DNA from: Acinetobacter calcoaceticus DSM 30006 = CIP 81.8
Lineage (GTDB): Bacteria > Pseudomonadota > Gammaproteobacteria > Pseudomonadales > Moraxellaceae
Assembly (NCBI RefSeq): GCF_000368965.1
Contig: NZ_KB849778.1
Coordinates: 248,001-312,000, forward strand
Reading direction: 5' to 3'
DNA: 64,000 nucleotides
Position 1 is the stretch's first letter. Each line of letters opens with the position of its first letter. Shown here piece by piece: positions 25,272 to 33,432 of this stretch. Below the pieces are notes generated by a model. That model had not been told where the DNA came from, did not search any database, and worked only from the letters and a program-made list of their open reading frames with translations. The translations under genes were made by a program, and so were the position numbers.

Positions 25272-26714
25272 TTAAACTAACTTTTCTTCTTGAGTATGAG
25301 TTAAATGGGTCGTTCTACGGTCTTTACCCCAGCCCAGTTTTTCCGACAATATTCCAAAGAACACAATAATGCCGAACAATGCTGTGGTGTAAATCACTTC
25401 TTTGAAATATGTGCCTTCAATCAGCATGGTGAGAATTGCCCCAATAATTGCAAAGATCACCACATAAGTCAGATAAGGGAACATCCACATTTTAAAGTCA
25501 ATTTTCACCCCTTCAGCTTCTAGTTTTTTACGCATGCGAAGTTGAGAGTAAGCAATGGTCAGGTACACATACAATGTTGCCGCACCAGTCGTTAGCATGA
25601 AAAAGTCATAAACATCCATACTCTTGGTTGCAGTTAAAATCACGGCAATTACAGAGAAAAAGCATGACACAATTACGCCAACCCACGGGCTGCTTTTACT
25701 GTTCACAGAACCAAAACTTTTCGGTGCATCACCACGTTTAGCTAAAGAGAACAACATACGTGAACACGTGTAAAGTGCTGAGTTAAAACAGCTACACACC
25801 GACGTTAACACCACAAAATTCACAATATGGCGAGCCCCCGGAATACCAAGTGCACTTAACGTTACGCTATAGGTTCCCCAAGTCGAATCTTTCAAAAGTT
25901 CATTGTTGTGAGGAATTAAACATACCGCGACAAACATTGATCCCACATAGAACAAAATAATTCGCCAAACCACTGAGTTAGAAGCTTTACGAATTTCTTT
26001 AGAGGGATTTGCCGATTCTGCTGCCGCTACAGTAACAATTTCAGCACCAATATAGGCAAACATGACCCCAAGTAAGGCGGTAATAACGGATGAACCACCA
26101 TTTGGCATAAAGCCTTGAGAGGTTAGATTACTAATACCAGAAGCAGCCGGATTGCCCCACGGCCATAAATGCATGATGGCCAAACTACCAATCACAAGGA
26201 AAATAACAATCGCGATAACTTTTATAAGGGCGAACCAGAACTCGAATTCACCATAATTTTTCACGTTTTGTAAATTGACTGCGACCAATGCGACAATGAC
26301 CACGACCATATAGGCCCAGATTGGTATAAATGGGAACCAATTGTTTAGAATTTTACCTGCTACATAGGCTTCCCATCCCATGAGCATTGCGAGAGTACAC
26401 CAGTACAACCAGCCAATTGAAAAGCCTGCCCAACGACCAATCGCGCGGTCTGCATAAGTTGAGAAAGAGCCACTGTCAGGGTTTAAAACGGCCATCTCGC
26501 CTAACATCCGCATGATGAACCAAACGAGTAGACCACCCAAAGCGTAAGTTAGAAAAACAACAGGGCCCGTATTGTAAATAATGCTACCTGAGCCCACGAA
26601 TAGAGAACCACCAATAACCCCTGCAATTGAGATCATCGTTAGGTGGCGTGATTTAAGTCCATGTTTTAAACTTTGGGAGTGATTGGCTTCAGAACCACTT
26701 TGATGAGCTGCCAT
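25272..26714 (-). CDS. gabP: GABA permease-like amino-acid transporter, 480 aa
   Basis: This is a twelve-helix APC-family amino-acid permease. The first helix carries the substrate-binding turn IGGSLFVGSG after LKSRHLTMISIAGV, and the consensus GEMAVLNPDSGSFSTYADRAIGRWAGF follows helix 2, as in GabP, ProY and AnsP of the amino-acid transporter family. Placement beside gabT, gabD and the MocR regulator, and the shared direct repeats upstream, support uptake of GABA. A different amino acid cannot be excluded from sequence alone. The ATG at 26714 has a GGAAAATGAT context. Confidence 0.85.
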   Translation of the reverse strand: MAAHQSGSEANHSQSLKHGLKSRHLTMISIAGVIGGSLFVGSGSIIYNTGPVVFLTYALGGLLVWFIMRMLGEMAVLNPDSGSFSTYADRAIGRWAGFSIGWLYWCTLAMLMGWEAYVAGKILNNWFPFIPIWAYMVVVIVALVAVNLQNVKNYGEFEFWFALIKVIAIVIFLVIGSLAIMHLWPWGNPAASGISNLTSQGFMPNGGSSVITALLGVMFAYIGAEIVTVAAAESANPSKEIRKASNSVVWRIILFYVGSMFVAVCLIPHNNELLKDSTWGTYSVTLSALGIPGARHIVNFVVLTSVCSCFNSALYTCSRMLFSLAKRGDAPKSFGSVNSKSSPWVGVIVSCFFSVIAVILTATKSMDVYDFFMLTTGAATLYVYLTIAYSQLRMRKKLEAEGVKIDFKMWMFPYLTYVVIFAIIGAILTMLIEGTYFKEVIYTTALFGIIVFFGILSEKLGWGKDRRTTHLTHTQEEKLV

Positions 26715-26897
26715 ATCATTTTCCTTAATATATGGAGGATATCGGCCAATCTCGGAAATCCTCCGAAGCCAACTATATCCCCTAAAAATTTAGCCGTTTT
26801 ACCCAATTCCTAAAACAGAAAATTCACTGAGCTTATCCGGCGCTTCCGTATGCATACTTCCAATGGCTTTAATTTGTCGTTTCGGCCCTGAAGAAAC

Positions 26898-26959
26898 GAG
26901 AGCCATTTTTGGAATAAAAGAGAGAGCCAATTGCAAAATTTATACGCAAAATTGGCTCT
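26898..26959. promoter_or_regulatory. Direct-repeat operator upstream of gabP, with an overlapping hairpin
   Basis: GAGAGCCA occurs at 26898-26905 and 26922-26929, spaced 24 bp and flanked as in the gabT/gabR copy. The second copy is also the left arm of an inverted repeat, AGAGCCAATT (26923-26932) with AATTGGCTCT (26950-26959), which is followed by TTTTT and could be a terminator for the XRE gene or a third, inverted box. The rest of the 326-bp gap (26715-27040) should hold the gabP promoter, which I cannot place. Confidence 0.6.
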
Positions 26960-27040
26960 TTTTAGATTGCATGTAGGTAAATGGTTTTTAGTTTTTATTT
27001 TAAAAATGAATAGGTTTTACTTTAATTAGATTGGAATTAT

Positions 27041-27589
27041 TTAGTTTTGCTCAGAAATTAATAAAGCTTTCGTACCTTTTTCTAAAGCTCTGAATATATG
27101 TTTCTGGTCGGCAGGGTAACAAATATAGTCTCCAACACTGAGTTCAACGGCTTCATCAATTAGACCAACCAAAGCTTTACCTTCTACCACAATAATGTGC
27201 TCGACAGAACCAACTGGATGAGGTTCTGAAAGACGGTCTTCACCCGGTTCAACAATCAGTAAATAAACATCTCGACGCGCATGTGGCGGACAAGTTGCCA
27301 ATAAAATCGCTTTGTAATTGGCAATTTCAGAGCTAACGGTTGGGCCATCTCCACAACGAATGACTTGTACCTGATTGCTTGGCTCTTCCATCAAACGCGC
27401 AAAAGGAATATTTAGTGCAACACAAAGTGCCCATAAGGTTTCAATGCTTGGGTTACCTTGCCCTGCCTCTAATTGTGAAAGAGTAGATTTTGCAACGCCT
27501 GCACGACGAGCAACCTCTGCCAAAGAAAGCCCCGCTCTTTGGCGTTCACGATTTAAACCTTTAGCAATAATTTCAATTGGCTGAGACAT
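27041..27589 (-). CDS. XRE-cupin transcriptional regulator, 182 aa
   Basis: Residues 8-62 form an XRE helix-turn-helix (LNRERQRAGLSLAEVARRAGVAKSTLSQLEAGQGNPSIETLWAL in outline), and residues 105-178 a small cupin barrel (EHIIVVEGKALVGLIDEAVELSVGDYICYP…HIFRAL). Regulators with this layout (PuuR, SutR and similar) sense small ligands such as amino acids. It is divergent from azlCD over about 95 bp that carry two TCGTTCGTT repeats, so it probably represses or activates that exporter. Confidence 0.9.
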   Translation of the reverse strand: MSQPIEIIAKGLNRERQRAGLSLAEVARRAGVAKSTLSQLEAGQGNPSIETLWALCVALNIPFARLMEEPSNQVQVIRCGDGPTVSSEIANYKAILLATCPPHARRDVYLLIVEPGEDRLSEPHPVGSVEHIIVVEGKALVGLIDEAVELSVGDYICYPADQKHIFRALEKGTKALLISEQN

Positions 27590-27618
27590 TCACCACATCC
27601 GTTCTATAAAAAAAACGA

Positions 27619-27674
27619 TCGTTCGTTTTGACAAAACAATCAGACTTATTCATTATAATGGAAAATCGTTCGTT
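27619..27674 (+). promoter_or_regulatory. azlC promoter bracketed by TCGTTCGTT repeats
   Basis: TCGTTCGTT occurs at 27619-27627 and again at 27666-27674. Between them lie TTGACA (27628-27633) and TATAAT (27654-27659), 20 bp apart, longer than the usual 17. A repeat on each side of the promoter is the expected layout for the divergent XRE-cupin regulator. Confidence 0.6.
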
Positions 27675-27684
27675 ATATCATCCT

Positions 27685-28353
27685 ATGACCACATACTCTC
27701 TCATTAAGAAACTTAGTAAAGACACCACCCGCTCGATTTTCTTTGTGTGTCTAGCGACCAGTGTCGTTGGTATGTCTTTAGGTTCACTCGCTGCAAGTTA
27801 TGGCTTAGCGCTCTGGATTCCACTTTGCCTATCCGTATTTGTGCTCGCAGGAACTGCTGAATTTATTTTTATTGGGTTCTTGGCCGTAGGTGGTAGCCCG
27901 ATTGCTGCTGCAATTGCAAGACTACTCGTCAATTTACGGCATTTACCTTTTGGGATTGCGGTCAATGAATTAATCAGAGGTAAATTCTCTCGATATTTCG
28001 GGGCCCATATCATGAACGATGAAAGTGTTTTGTTTGGCATGGCACAGCCCGATTTTGAGACTAAAAAAGCTGCTTACTGGTTATGTGGTATCAGCATCAT
28101 GCTCAGTTGGCCACTTGGTGTAACGGCCGGTTATTTTATTGGAACCGCTATTCCAGACCCAAAAACATTTGGTCTAGATGCCATTTTCCCTGCCATTTTA
28201 ATTGCACTTACTTTTAATGCTTTAAAGAATAAATCCACTCGAAAAGCTGCATTTGCTGGATCAACTTTGGCACTGATTACCACACCTTTTTTGGCCTCAG
28301 GACTTCCAATTCTGCTTTCACTTTTTGGCTTAATATTTGGTAGAAAAAAATGA
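27685..28353 (+). CDS. azlC: AzlC-family branched-chain amino-acid exporter, large subunit, 222 aa
   Basis: The membrane protein has the AzlC/YgaZ pattern: GMSLGSLAASYGLALWIPLCLSVFVLAGTAEFIFIGFLAVGGSP in outline, then LVNLRHLPFGIAVNELIR, the most conserved segment, and alternating hydrophobic helices. With AzlD it exports branched-chain amino acids or related compounds. The frame is open from a TTG at 27628, but that TTG is the -35 element and the next ATG at 27658 overlaps the -10, so the ATG at 27685 (MTTYSLIKKL) is chosen. It overlaps azlD by four bases. Confidence 0.87.
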   Translation: MTTYSLIKKLSKDTTRSIFFVCLATSVVGMSLGSLAASYGLALWIPLCLSVFVLAGTAEFIFIGFLAVGGSPIAAAIARLLVNLRHLPFGIAVNELIRGKFSRYFGAHIMNDESVLFGMAQPDFETKKAAYWLCGISIMLSWPLGVTAGYFIGTAIPDPKTFGLDAIFPAILIALTFNALKNKSTRKAAFAGSTLALITTPFLASGLPILLSLFGLIFGRKK

Positions 28354-28673
28354 ATCAACAATTACTGATTATTTTGGGCATAGGCTTGCTTGCACTCGGT
28401 ACTTACAGCATCCGTTTTGCTGGTTTTCACTTAGGTGCTAAGTTTACTTTTTCTGAAAAATACCAAGTTTTACTGTCAAACGGCGCAACTGTTTTGCTCT
28501 GTGCGATTGCGGTCACGACGACATTTTTTGAAGGCCAAGATTTTGCGGGATTCGCGCGTATATTGGGTGTTGGATTTGCGCTTTTATTAGTTTGGAAAAA
28601 AGTACCGCTGTTATTGGTAATTTGCTTGGCAGCCGCTGGTACAGCACTTTTACGTTTGCTTGGAATTGAGTAA
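28350..28673 (+). CDS. azlD: AzlD-family exporter, small subunit, 107 aa
   Basis: The 107-residue membrane protein has four hydrophobic helices and the AzlD hallmark TYSIRFAGFHLGAKF near the N-terminus. It is the partner of AzlC, which needs it for export of branched-chain amino acids. Its ATG overlaps the azlC stop (ATGA), so the two are made together. A strong terminator starts at the stop codon. Confidence 0.88.
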   Translation: MNQQLLIILGIGLLALGTYSIRFAGFHLGAKFTFSEKYQVLLSNGATVLLCAIAVTTTFFEGQDFAGFARILGVGFALLLVWKKVPLLLVICLAAAGTALLRLLGIE

Positions 28674-28706
28674 TAAAAAAGGCGAGATAAACTCGCCTTT
28701 TTTAAA
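28674..28706. terminator. Bidirectional terminator between azlD and ssb
   Basis: AAAAAAGGCGAG pairs with CTCGCCTTTTTT around ATAAA. Confidence 0.92.
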
Positions 28707-28713
28707 ATTTTGC

Positions 28714-29307
28714 TTAGAACGGTAAATCGTCGTCTAAATCTGCTGGTGCAGAAGCTGGTTGCTGTGGAGCTTTTGGAGCAAAACCACCACCTTGCGGGCT
28801 GTTGCCACCATTACCAAAACCAGCTGGGTTGCTGCCATAGCCGCCACCACTATTTTGGTTATAACCACCACCTTGGTTATTATTATTTTGATAACCATTG
28901 CCACCTTGTTGAGGTGCGTTAAAACGTGGTTGATTAAAATCATTACCGCCAGCGAACCCTTGTTCACCTTGTTGACGACCATCTAACATTTGCATCTGTT
29001 CGCCACGAATTTCTGTTGTATAGCGCTCTTGACCATTTTGATCAGTCCACTGACGCGTGCGTAATGAACCTTCAATATAAACCTTAGAACCTTTACGTAA
29101 GAATTGCTGAGCAATTTCCCCTAAACGGTTATGCAAAACAATACGGTGCCATTCTGTTTGTTCTTTACGCTCACCTGAAGTTTTATCGGTCCAAGCTTCA
29201 CTTGTCGCGATTGAAAATTGAGTCAACGAACCCCCATTTGGAAAGGTTTTTGTTTCAGGATCACGACCCAAAGTACCAACCAAAATAACCTTATTTACAC
29301 CACGCAT
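28714..29307 (-). CDS. ssb: Single-stranded DNA-binding protein, 197 aa
   Basis: Residues 1-110 are the OB fold ([59 protein letters not shown]). Residues 115-188 are a low-complexity linker rich in Gly, Gln and Asn, and the final DDDLPF is the acidic tip that docks repair and replication partners. It coats single-stranded DNA during replication, recombination and repair. The linker is longer and richer in repeats than in E. coli, as is usual in Acinetobacter. It is transcribed after the MFS gene with 51 bp between them. Confidence 0.97.
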   Translation of the reverse strand: MRGVNKVILVGTLGRDPETKTFPNGGSLTQFSIATSEAWTDKTSGERKEQTEWHRIVLHNRLGEIAQQFLRKGSKVYIEGSLRTRQWTDQNGQERYTTEIRGEQMQMLDGRQQGEQGFAGGNDFNQPRFNAPQQGGNGYQNNNNQGGGYNQNSGGGYGSNPAGFGNGGNSPQGGGFAPKAPQQPASAPADLDDDLPF

Positions 29308-29358
29308 TAGCTGTCTTCATCCTATACATTTCTATGTTTTACTTTATAAGAGTTATGC

Positions 29359-30723
29359 TTAAATGGCTACCTCTTTACCGAACAACTGCGTTAAATCACG
29401 TCGCGCAGCCTCATCAAGTGACTGTTTATCGACTTTAATATAAGCAACTTGCTGGTCAGGCATTACCACAACTTCTTCTATACCACGAATTGCCAATAGC
29501 TGTGTGGTCCACTCATTCACCTGTTGCACTTGCGGCAATGGCAACACAATAGATGACAAATACCGCGGCTGAGCTAAACCAAAACTAATTAGCAACCATA
29601 TTATAGCAATCCCTGTTAAGACACTCCATCCAATCGCAGTATTATGTAACATCAATAATTGACCACCTAGTGTGCCACCAAAAAAAGCACCTAAAAACTG
29701 ACTACTGGCATTTACACCCATAGCAGTTGCTTTTGACTGGATTGGAGCACATTTTGATAACCACGATGGCAATAATGCTTCCATCACATTAAACGCAATA
29801 AAGAAAATACCTAGGCCTGCGAGTAATACATATTTTGATTGATAACCAAATATGAGTAACAGCAAACCTGCAATAATCCCTGTAATTGCCGTTAAGAAAA
29901 TTCCTCGCATTTTGCGATATTTTTCAGCCACGATAATGCTTGGAAATGCAAAAAACAGGCTAATCACCAAGAGTGGCAGATATACCAGACCATGACTGGC
30001 TAAAGGAATATGTGCAAACTCGATGAGCTGTGAAGGCACATAAATAAACATGGCGGTAAGCAGTAAGTGCAGTGCAAAAACCGAGACATGCAAACGGTTT
30101 AAATCCCCCATTTGAATGACTTGCTTAAGCTGCGCCATATAGCCTTGCTGATAATTACGATGATGACGAGTCACTTTAGGTACAAGCAATAGCATCAAAA
30201 TCGCGATTAAGCCCATAATGGTCGTGACAAAGAATAGGCCTGAAATACCCACAATGCTTGTGAGCCAAGGCCCTAAACTAAAAGCCACCACAAAAGACAA
30301 ACCAATACTCATGCCCATGGCAGCCATGGCCTTAGTACGTTGCTCTTCGCGCGTAACATCTGCCAAAAGCGCCATCACGACTGCTGAAACAGCACCCGCA
30401 CCTGCTATAGCACGGCCAATAATCACACCATAAATCGTGTCAGATAAACCGGCAATTGCACCGCCAATAGCAAAGAGTAACAAGCCAAGCACCACGAGAG
30501 GTTTGCGGCTAAAACGGTCAGCAAGTAAGCTAAATGGAATCTGTAAAATCGCCTGACTTAAACCATAGACGCCCACAGCCAAACCAATGAGTGCTGGAGT
30601 CGCATATTGATATGACTGCCCGACTACAGAAAAGACAGGAATAATCATGAACAAACCCAACATGCGTAGCGCAAAAATACTACTTAAGGCAAAAGTTGAG
30701 CGACGTTCCAAAGCATTCATCAT
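29359..30723 (-). CDS. MFS transporter with C-terminal YAM domain (YajR-like), 454 aa
   Basis: Twelve membrane helices (residues 12-385) carry the MFS motif A in LLADRFSRKPLVVLG, which matches the YajR form. After the last helix a soluble segment of about 65 residues (LPLPQVQQVNEWTTQLLAIRGIEEVVVM…YIKVDKQSLDEAARRDLTQLF) has the beta-alpha-beta-beta-alpha layout of the YAM domain of E. coli YajR. YajR is a proton-driven transporter with unclear substrate. Two ATG codons open the frame (30723 and 30720). It is upstream of ssb on the same strand; co-transcription with ssb is common in Acinetobacter and in some other gamma-proteobacteria. Confidence 0.88.
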   Translation of the reverse strand: MMNALERRSTFALSSIFALRMLGLFMIIPVFSVVGQSYQYATPALIGLAVGVYGLSQAILQIPFSLLADRFSRKPLVVLGLLLFAIGGAIAGLSDTIYGVIIGRAIAGAGAVSAVVMALLADVTREEQRTKAMAAMGMSIGLSFVVAFSLGPWLTSIVGISGLFFVTTIMGLIAILMLLLVPKVTRHHRNYQQGYMAQLKQVIQMGDLNRLHVSVFALHLLLTAMFIYVPSQLIEFAHIPLASHGLVYLPLLVISLFFAFPSIIVAEKYRKMRGIFLTAITGIIAGLLLLIFGYQSKYVLLAGLGIFFIAFNVMEALLPSWLSKCAPIQSKATAMGVNASSQFLGAFFGGTLGGQLLMLHNTAIGWSVLTGIAIIWLLISFGLAQPRYLSSIVLPLPQVQQVNEWTTQLLAIRGIEEVVVMPDQQVAYIKVDKQSLDEAARRDLTQLFGKEVAI

Positions 30724-30816
30724 ATCAATACACGTTTATCAAACTAGGCAAATTATAAGCCGATTCGTTTCTAAAAATACGGGACACCTTATTTAAATTA
30801 ACGATTTCAGCTTAAA

Positions 30817-30847
30817 AAAATAAAGAGGCATTTAGCCTCTTTATTTT
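30817..30847. terminator. Intrinsic terminator
   Basis: AATAAAGAGGC pairs with GCCTCTTTATT around ATTTA, with A7 on one side and TTTT on the other. It ends the DUF475 gene on the minus strand. Confidence 0.88.
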
Positions 30848-30870
30848 AAACATCTTTACTGAAAATTAGC

Positions 30871-31953
30871 TTAAGAAGAATGTGGATGGCGTTTACTATA
30901 TTGAATTGAAGCAAATACAGCCCAAACAATAAATGCTACACCAATTAAACCTGTTACCACTTCTGGTACATGTACGCCTGTACCACTTGCAATCATAATG
31001 AATGCTAAAGCACCAATTGCATAATGCGCACCATGTTCTAAGAACACATAAGCATCTAGCGTGCCTTTTTCAACAAGATAAACTGTCATTGAACGGACAA
31101 AAATAGCACCAATTGCAAGACCAAGCATAATCACGACAACATCGCTGGTAATTGCAAATGCACCTATCACACCGTCAAAACTAAAAGATGCATCTAATAC
31201 TTCTAGATATAAGAAACCACCGATACCCGCTTTAACTACACCAGAAGCAGCGCCTGATCCATCTTTCATAATGGCGTTGCCATCTTCATCAATTTCAGGT
31301 TCACCGCCTAACATATGGCTTAATACTTCTACACCGATATAAACCACAATGCCCCAAATACCAGCCATAGTCACAACAAGGCGCTGCGATTCATCAACAT
31401 TGGCTGCCATAATTAACATTGCAATGAGAGCAATAAAAACAGACATTGCAGGTACGCTAGCTAAGCTAGAAAGTTTAGCTTCAAGCCATCTAAACCAATG
31501 AGTTTCTTTTTCCTCATCAAAGAAGAAGTTTAAGAAAACTAATAATAGGAATGTTCCACCAAAAGCAGAAATCTCGGCGTGATGGGCCATTAAGCGTTCA
31601 GAATACGTTTTTGGATCGTTGAGTGCCAATTTAGCCACCTCAATCATTCCCATATCCGCAGTCACGGCAACAATCGCCACTGGGAAAATTAAACGCATAC
31701 CAAAAACGGCGATTAAAATACCCACCGTCAAAAACAGCATTTTCCAGAAAGGATCCCAATTACGCAGAACCGATGCATTGACAACAGCATTGTCAAAAGA
31801 TAAAGAAACCTCCATTACAGCTAAAATGGCTGTAATCGTTAAAGCTTTAAGCATGGTAGACACGCCCGCTTCAGGTCCATGGGTAAAACCCCAATACGCG
31901 GATAGTGCTAAACACACCACCGTAAAAAATATCGAAAATCGGAAATGCTTCAT
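30871..31953 (-). CDS. DUF475/TerC-type integral membrane protein, 360 aa
   Basis: About nine membrane helices contain the two paired TerC signatures, EVSLSFDNAVVNA at about residues 48-60 and LDASFSFDGVIGAFA at about 252-266. The acidic residues of these motifs are conserved in TerC proteins, which are linked to tellurite resistance and to metal (manganese or calcium) transport. An acidic cytoplasmic loop (GGEPEIDEDGN) lies between them. The function of the DUF475 branch is not established; metal-ion export is a reasonable guess. It is a single-gene unit with its own terminator. Confidence 0.85.
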   Translation of the reverse strand: MKHFRFSIFFTVVCLALSAYWGFTHGPEAGVSTMLKALTITAILAVMEVSLSFDNAVVNASVLRNWDPFWKMLFLTVGILIAVFGMRLIFPVAIVAVTADMGMIEVAKLALNDPKTYSERLMAHHAEISAFGGTFLLLVFLNFFFDEEKETHWFRWLEAKLSSLASVPAMSVFIALIAMLIMAANVDESQRLVVTMAGIWGIVVYIGVEVLSHMLGGEPEIDEDGNAIMKDGSGAASGVVKAGIGGFLYLEVLDASFSFDGVIGAFAITSDVVVIMLGLAIGAIFVRSMTVYLVEKGTLDAYVFLEHGAHYAIGALAFIMIASGTGVHVPEVVTGLIGVAFIVWAVFASIQYSKRHPHSS

Positions 31954-32217
31954 GGATCAGACCTATGCCAAGAATTAAACTTAATCTTTCTTTAAAAACG
32001 CGGCTATTATATCGATAATTCACCATAAAATGATGTCGTTTTGTGCCGTTATTACACTTACTTTATCCCTATGTTAAATAAAGAAATTTATAAATTTCAA
32101 TTAACTCATTAATCGTATTAAATATTTTCCTAATATATAAGTGCCATTATTATTTTTGTATTTTAAAATTGATTTAGAATCCTGTTTTGCACGTCTTATT
32201 TTAAATGGAATGGTTTT

Positions 32218-32892
32218 ATGCTTTTTTCTCAAGAACTCTGGCAACGTAATTTAAATTTATATCAAAAAATTCTAGACCTGCCTTTTAATCAGGAACTTGC
32301 CAGTGGAACTTTAGACAAAGAAGCTTTTTGTCATTATGTGATTCAAGATGCTCAATATTTAGTGGCCTATGGCCGCGTTTTAGCCGTTGCAGCAGCAAAG
32401 GCTTTTGAAGCTGACGATATCATGCAATTTTCAGATGCAGCAAAAATTGCAATTGTGGTTGAACGCAGTTTACATGATGACTTCATGAAAAATTTTGGGG
32501 TAACCAAAGAAGAATTTAAAAATACGCCATTAACGTTGGCCGGCCACCATTACACTTCATTTTTAACCGCAACTGCTTGGTCTGAAAGCTATCCTGTGGT
32601 GCTTGCGGCACTGTTACCTTGCTTCTGGATCTATGCTGAAGTCGGTAAAGACATTGTAAACAAATCAATTCCTAATAATCCTTACCAAGCATGGATTGAT
32701 ACCTATGCAGGCGAAGAGTTCCATACAGCCGTTCGTAATGTCATTGCGACAGTTGATAAAGTTGCAGCACGTTGTGATGCTGATACGTTAGAGAAAATGC
32801 ATGCCGCGTACACCATGGGTGCAAAGCTTGAGTGGTTATTTTGGGATAGCGCCTACCACAAAAGACAATGGTTAGGTTTAGATCATATTTAA
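32218..32892 (+). CDS. tenA: TenA-family aminopyrimidine aminohydrolase (thiaminase II), 224 aa
   Basis: The all-helical protein is full length for TenA. The catalytic cysteine is C135 in LLPCFWIYAEVG, the same position as in B. subtilis TenA; D44 (VIQDAQYL) and E206-type acids near the C-terminus (TYAGEEFHTAVR, then MGAKLEWLFWDSAY) complete the site. The enzyme hydrolyses 4-amino-5-aminomethyl-2-methylpyrimidine to the hydroxymethyl form, salvaging thiamin breakdown products. No other thiamin genes are near. TTTAAAATGGAATGG precedes the ATG. It is followed after 66 bp by a MerR gene on the same strand. Confidence 0.88.
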   Translation: MLFSQELWQRNLNLYQKILDLPFNQELASGTLDKEAFCHYVIQDAQYLVAYGRVLAVAAAKAFEADDIMQFSDAAKIAIVVERSLHDDFMKNFGVTKEEFKNTPLTLAGHHYTSFLTATAWSESYPVVLAALLPCFWIYAEVGKDIVNKSIPNNPYQAWIDTYAGEEFHTAVRNVIATVDKVAARCDADTLEKMHAAYTMGAKLEWLFWDSAYHKRQWLGLDHI

Positions 32893-32958
32893 AACTTCAA
32901 AAGAATCGGTCAGATGGTTCAATACTCTGATCGATTTTCACTAAAATGCGAGACAGAT

Positions 32959-33330
32959 ATGTATATCGGCGAATTAGCATCTTTAACTGGAGCCACTCCT
33001 AAAGCCATTCGGCATTATGAGAAATTAGGCTTGCTACCTGTGGCAAAAAGAAAGGGAAATTATCGTATTTATGAAGCGATTGATGTTCAGTCGGTTAAGA
33101 TGATTCGCCTCGCGCAAGCTGTCGGATTTAGCCTTTCAGAACTGTATGACTTGTCTGCTTTAAAATATAAAAATAATCGATTTCCTGTAGAAGTTGCACA
33201 ACAACTCATTCAGAAAAAGAATCAACAAATTATTGAGCAAAAAGCAACGTTAACGCGTTTACAAGAAGATTTAAAGCAACTGGAGAATGAGATTATTCAT
33301 ACTTATATTACCAATAAGATTTCGGCTTAA
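32959..33330 (+). CDS. MerR-family transcriptional regulator, 123 aa
   Basis: The N-terminal MerR helix-turn-helix is complete (MYIGELASLTGATPKAIRHYEKLGLLP, then RKGNYRIYEAIDVQSVKMIRLAQAVGFSLSEL). The dimer coiled coil lies at about 80-120 (QKKNQQIIEQKATLTRLQEDLKQLEN). No metal-binding cysteines follow the coil, so it probably senses an organic ligand or stress rather than a metal. The frame opens at 32914, but the ATG at 32959 gives the standard N-terminus. Its likely target is the SDR gene at 33433, whose promoter has the stretched spacer typical of MerR control. Confidence 0.88.
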   Translation: MYIGELASLTGATPKAIRHYEKLGLLPVAKRKGNYRIYEAIDVQSVKMIRLAQAVGFSLSELYDLSALKYKNNRFPVEVAQQLIQKKNQQIIEQKATLTRLQEDLKQLENEIIHTYITNKISA

Positions 33331-33371
33331 AACAGCTCATTAAAATTTGAAATAGCTTTCAAAATGAGTGC

Positions 33372-33402
33372 TTGACTCTGACCTTAGGGTAAAGGTTTAT
33401 CG
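33372..33402 (+). promoter_or_regulatory. MerR-type promoter with 19-bp spacer
   Basis: TTGACT (33372-33377) and TTATCG (33397-33402) are 19 bp apart. The spacer holds the dyad ACCTT-AGGGTA-AAGGT (33381-33396). MerR regulators activate exactly this kind of overlong promoter by twisting it. Between the MerR stop and this site is a second inverted repeat (33336-33368). Confidence 0.75.
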
Positions 33403-33432
33403 TAATGACTTCGTTTATTACGGATAAATAAA

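Noticed and set aside
27628-27684. Longer azlC starting at the TTG at 27628
   Set aside because: That TTG is the first half of a TTGACA -35 and the next ATG overlaps the TATAAT, so translation from there is unlikely.
28714-28990. Repetitive DNA suggesting a tandem-repeat or CRISPR-like region
   Set aside because: It encodes the Gly/Asn/Gln-rich linker of SSB; there are no regular spacers.
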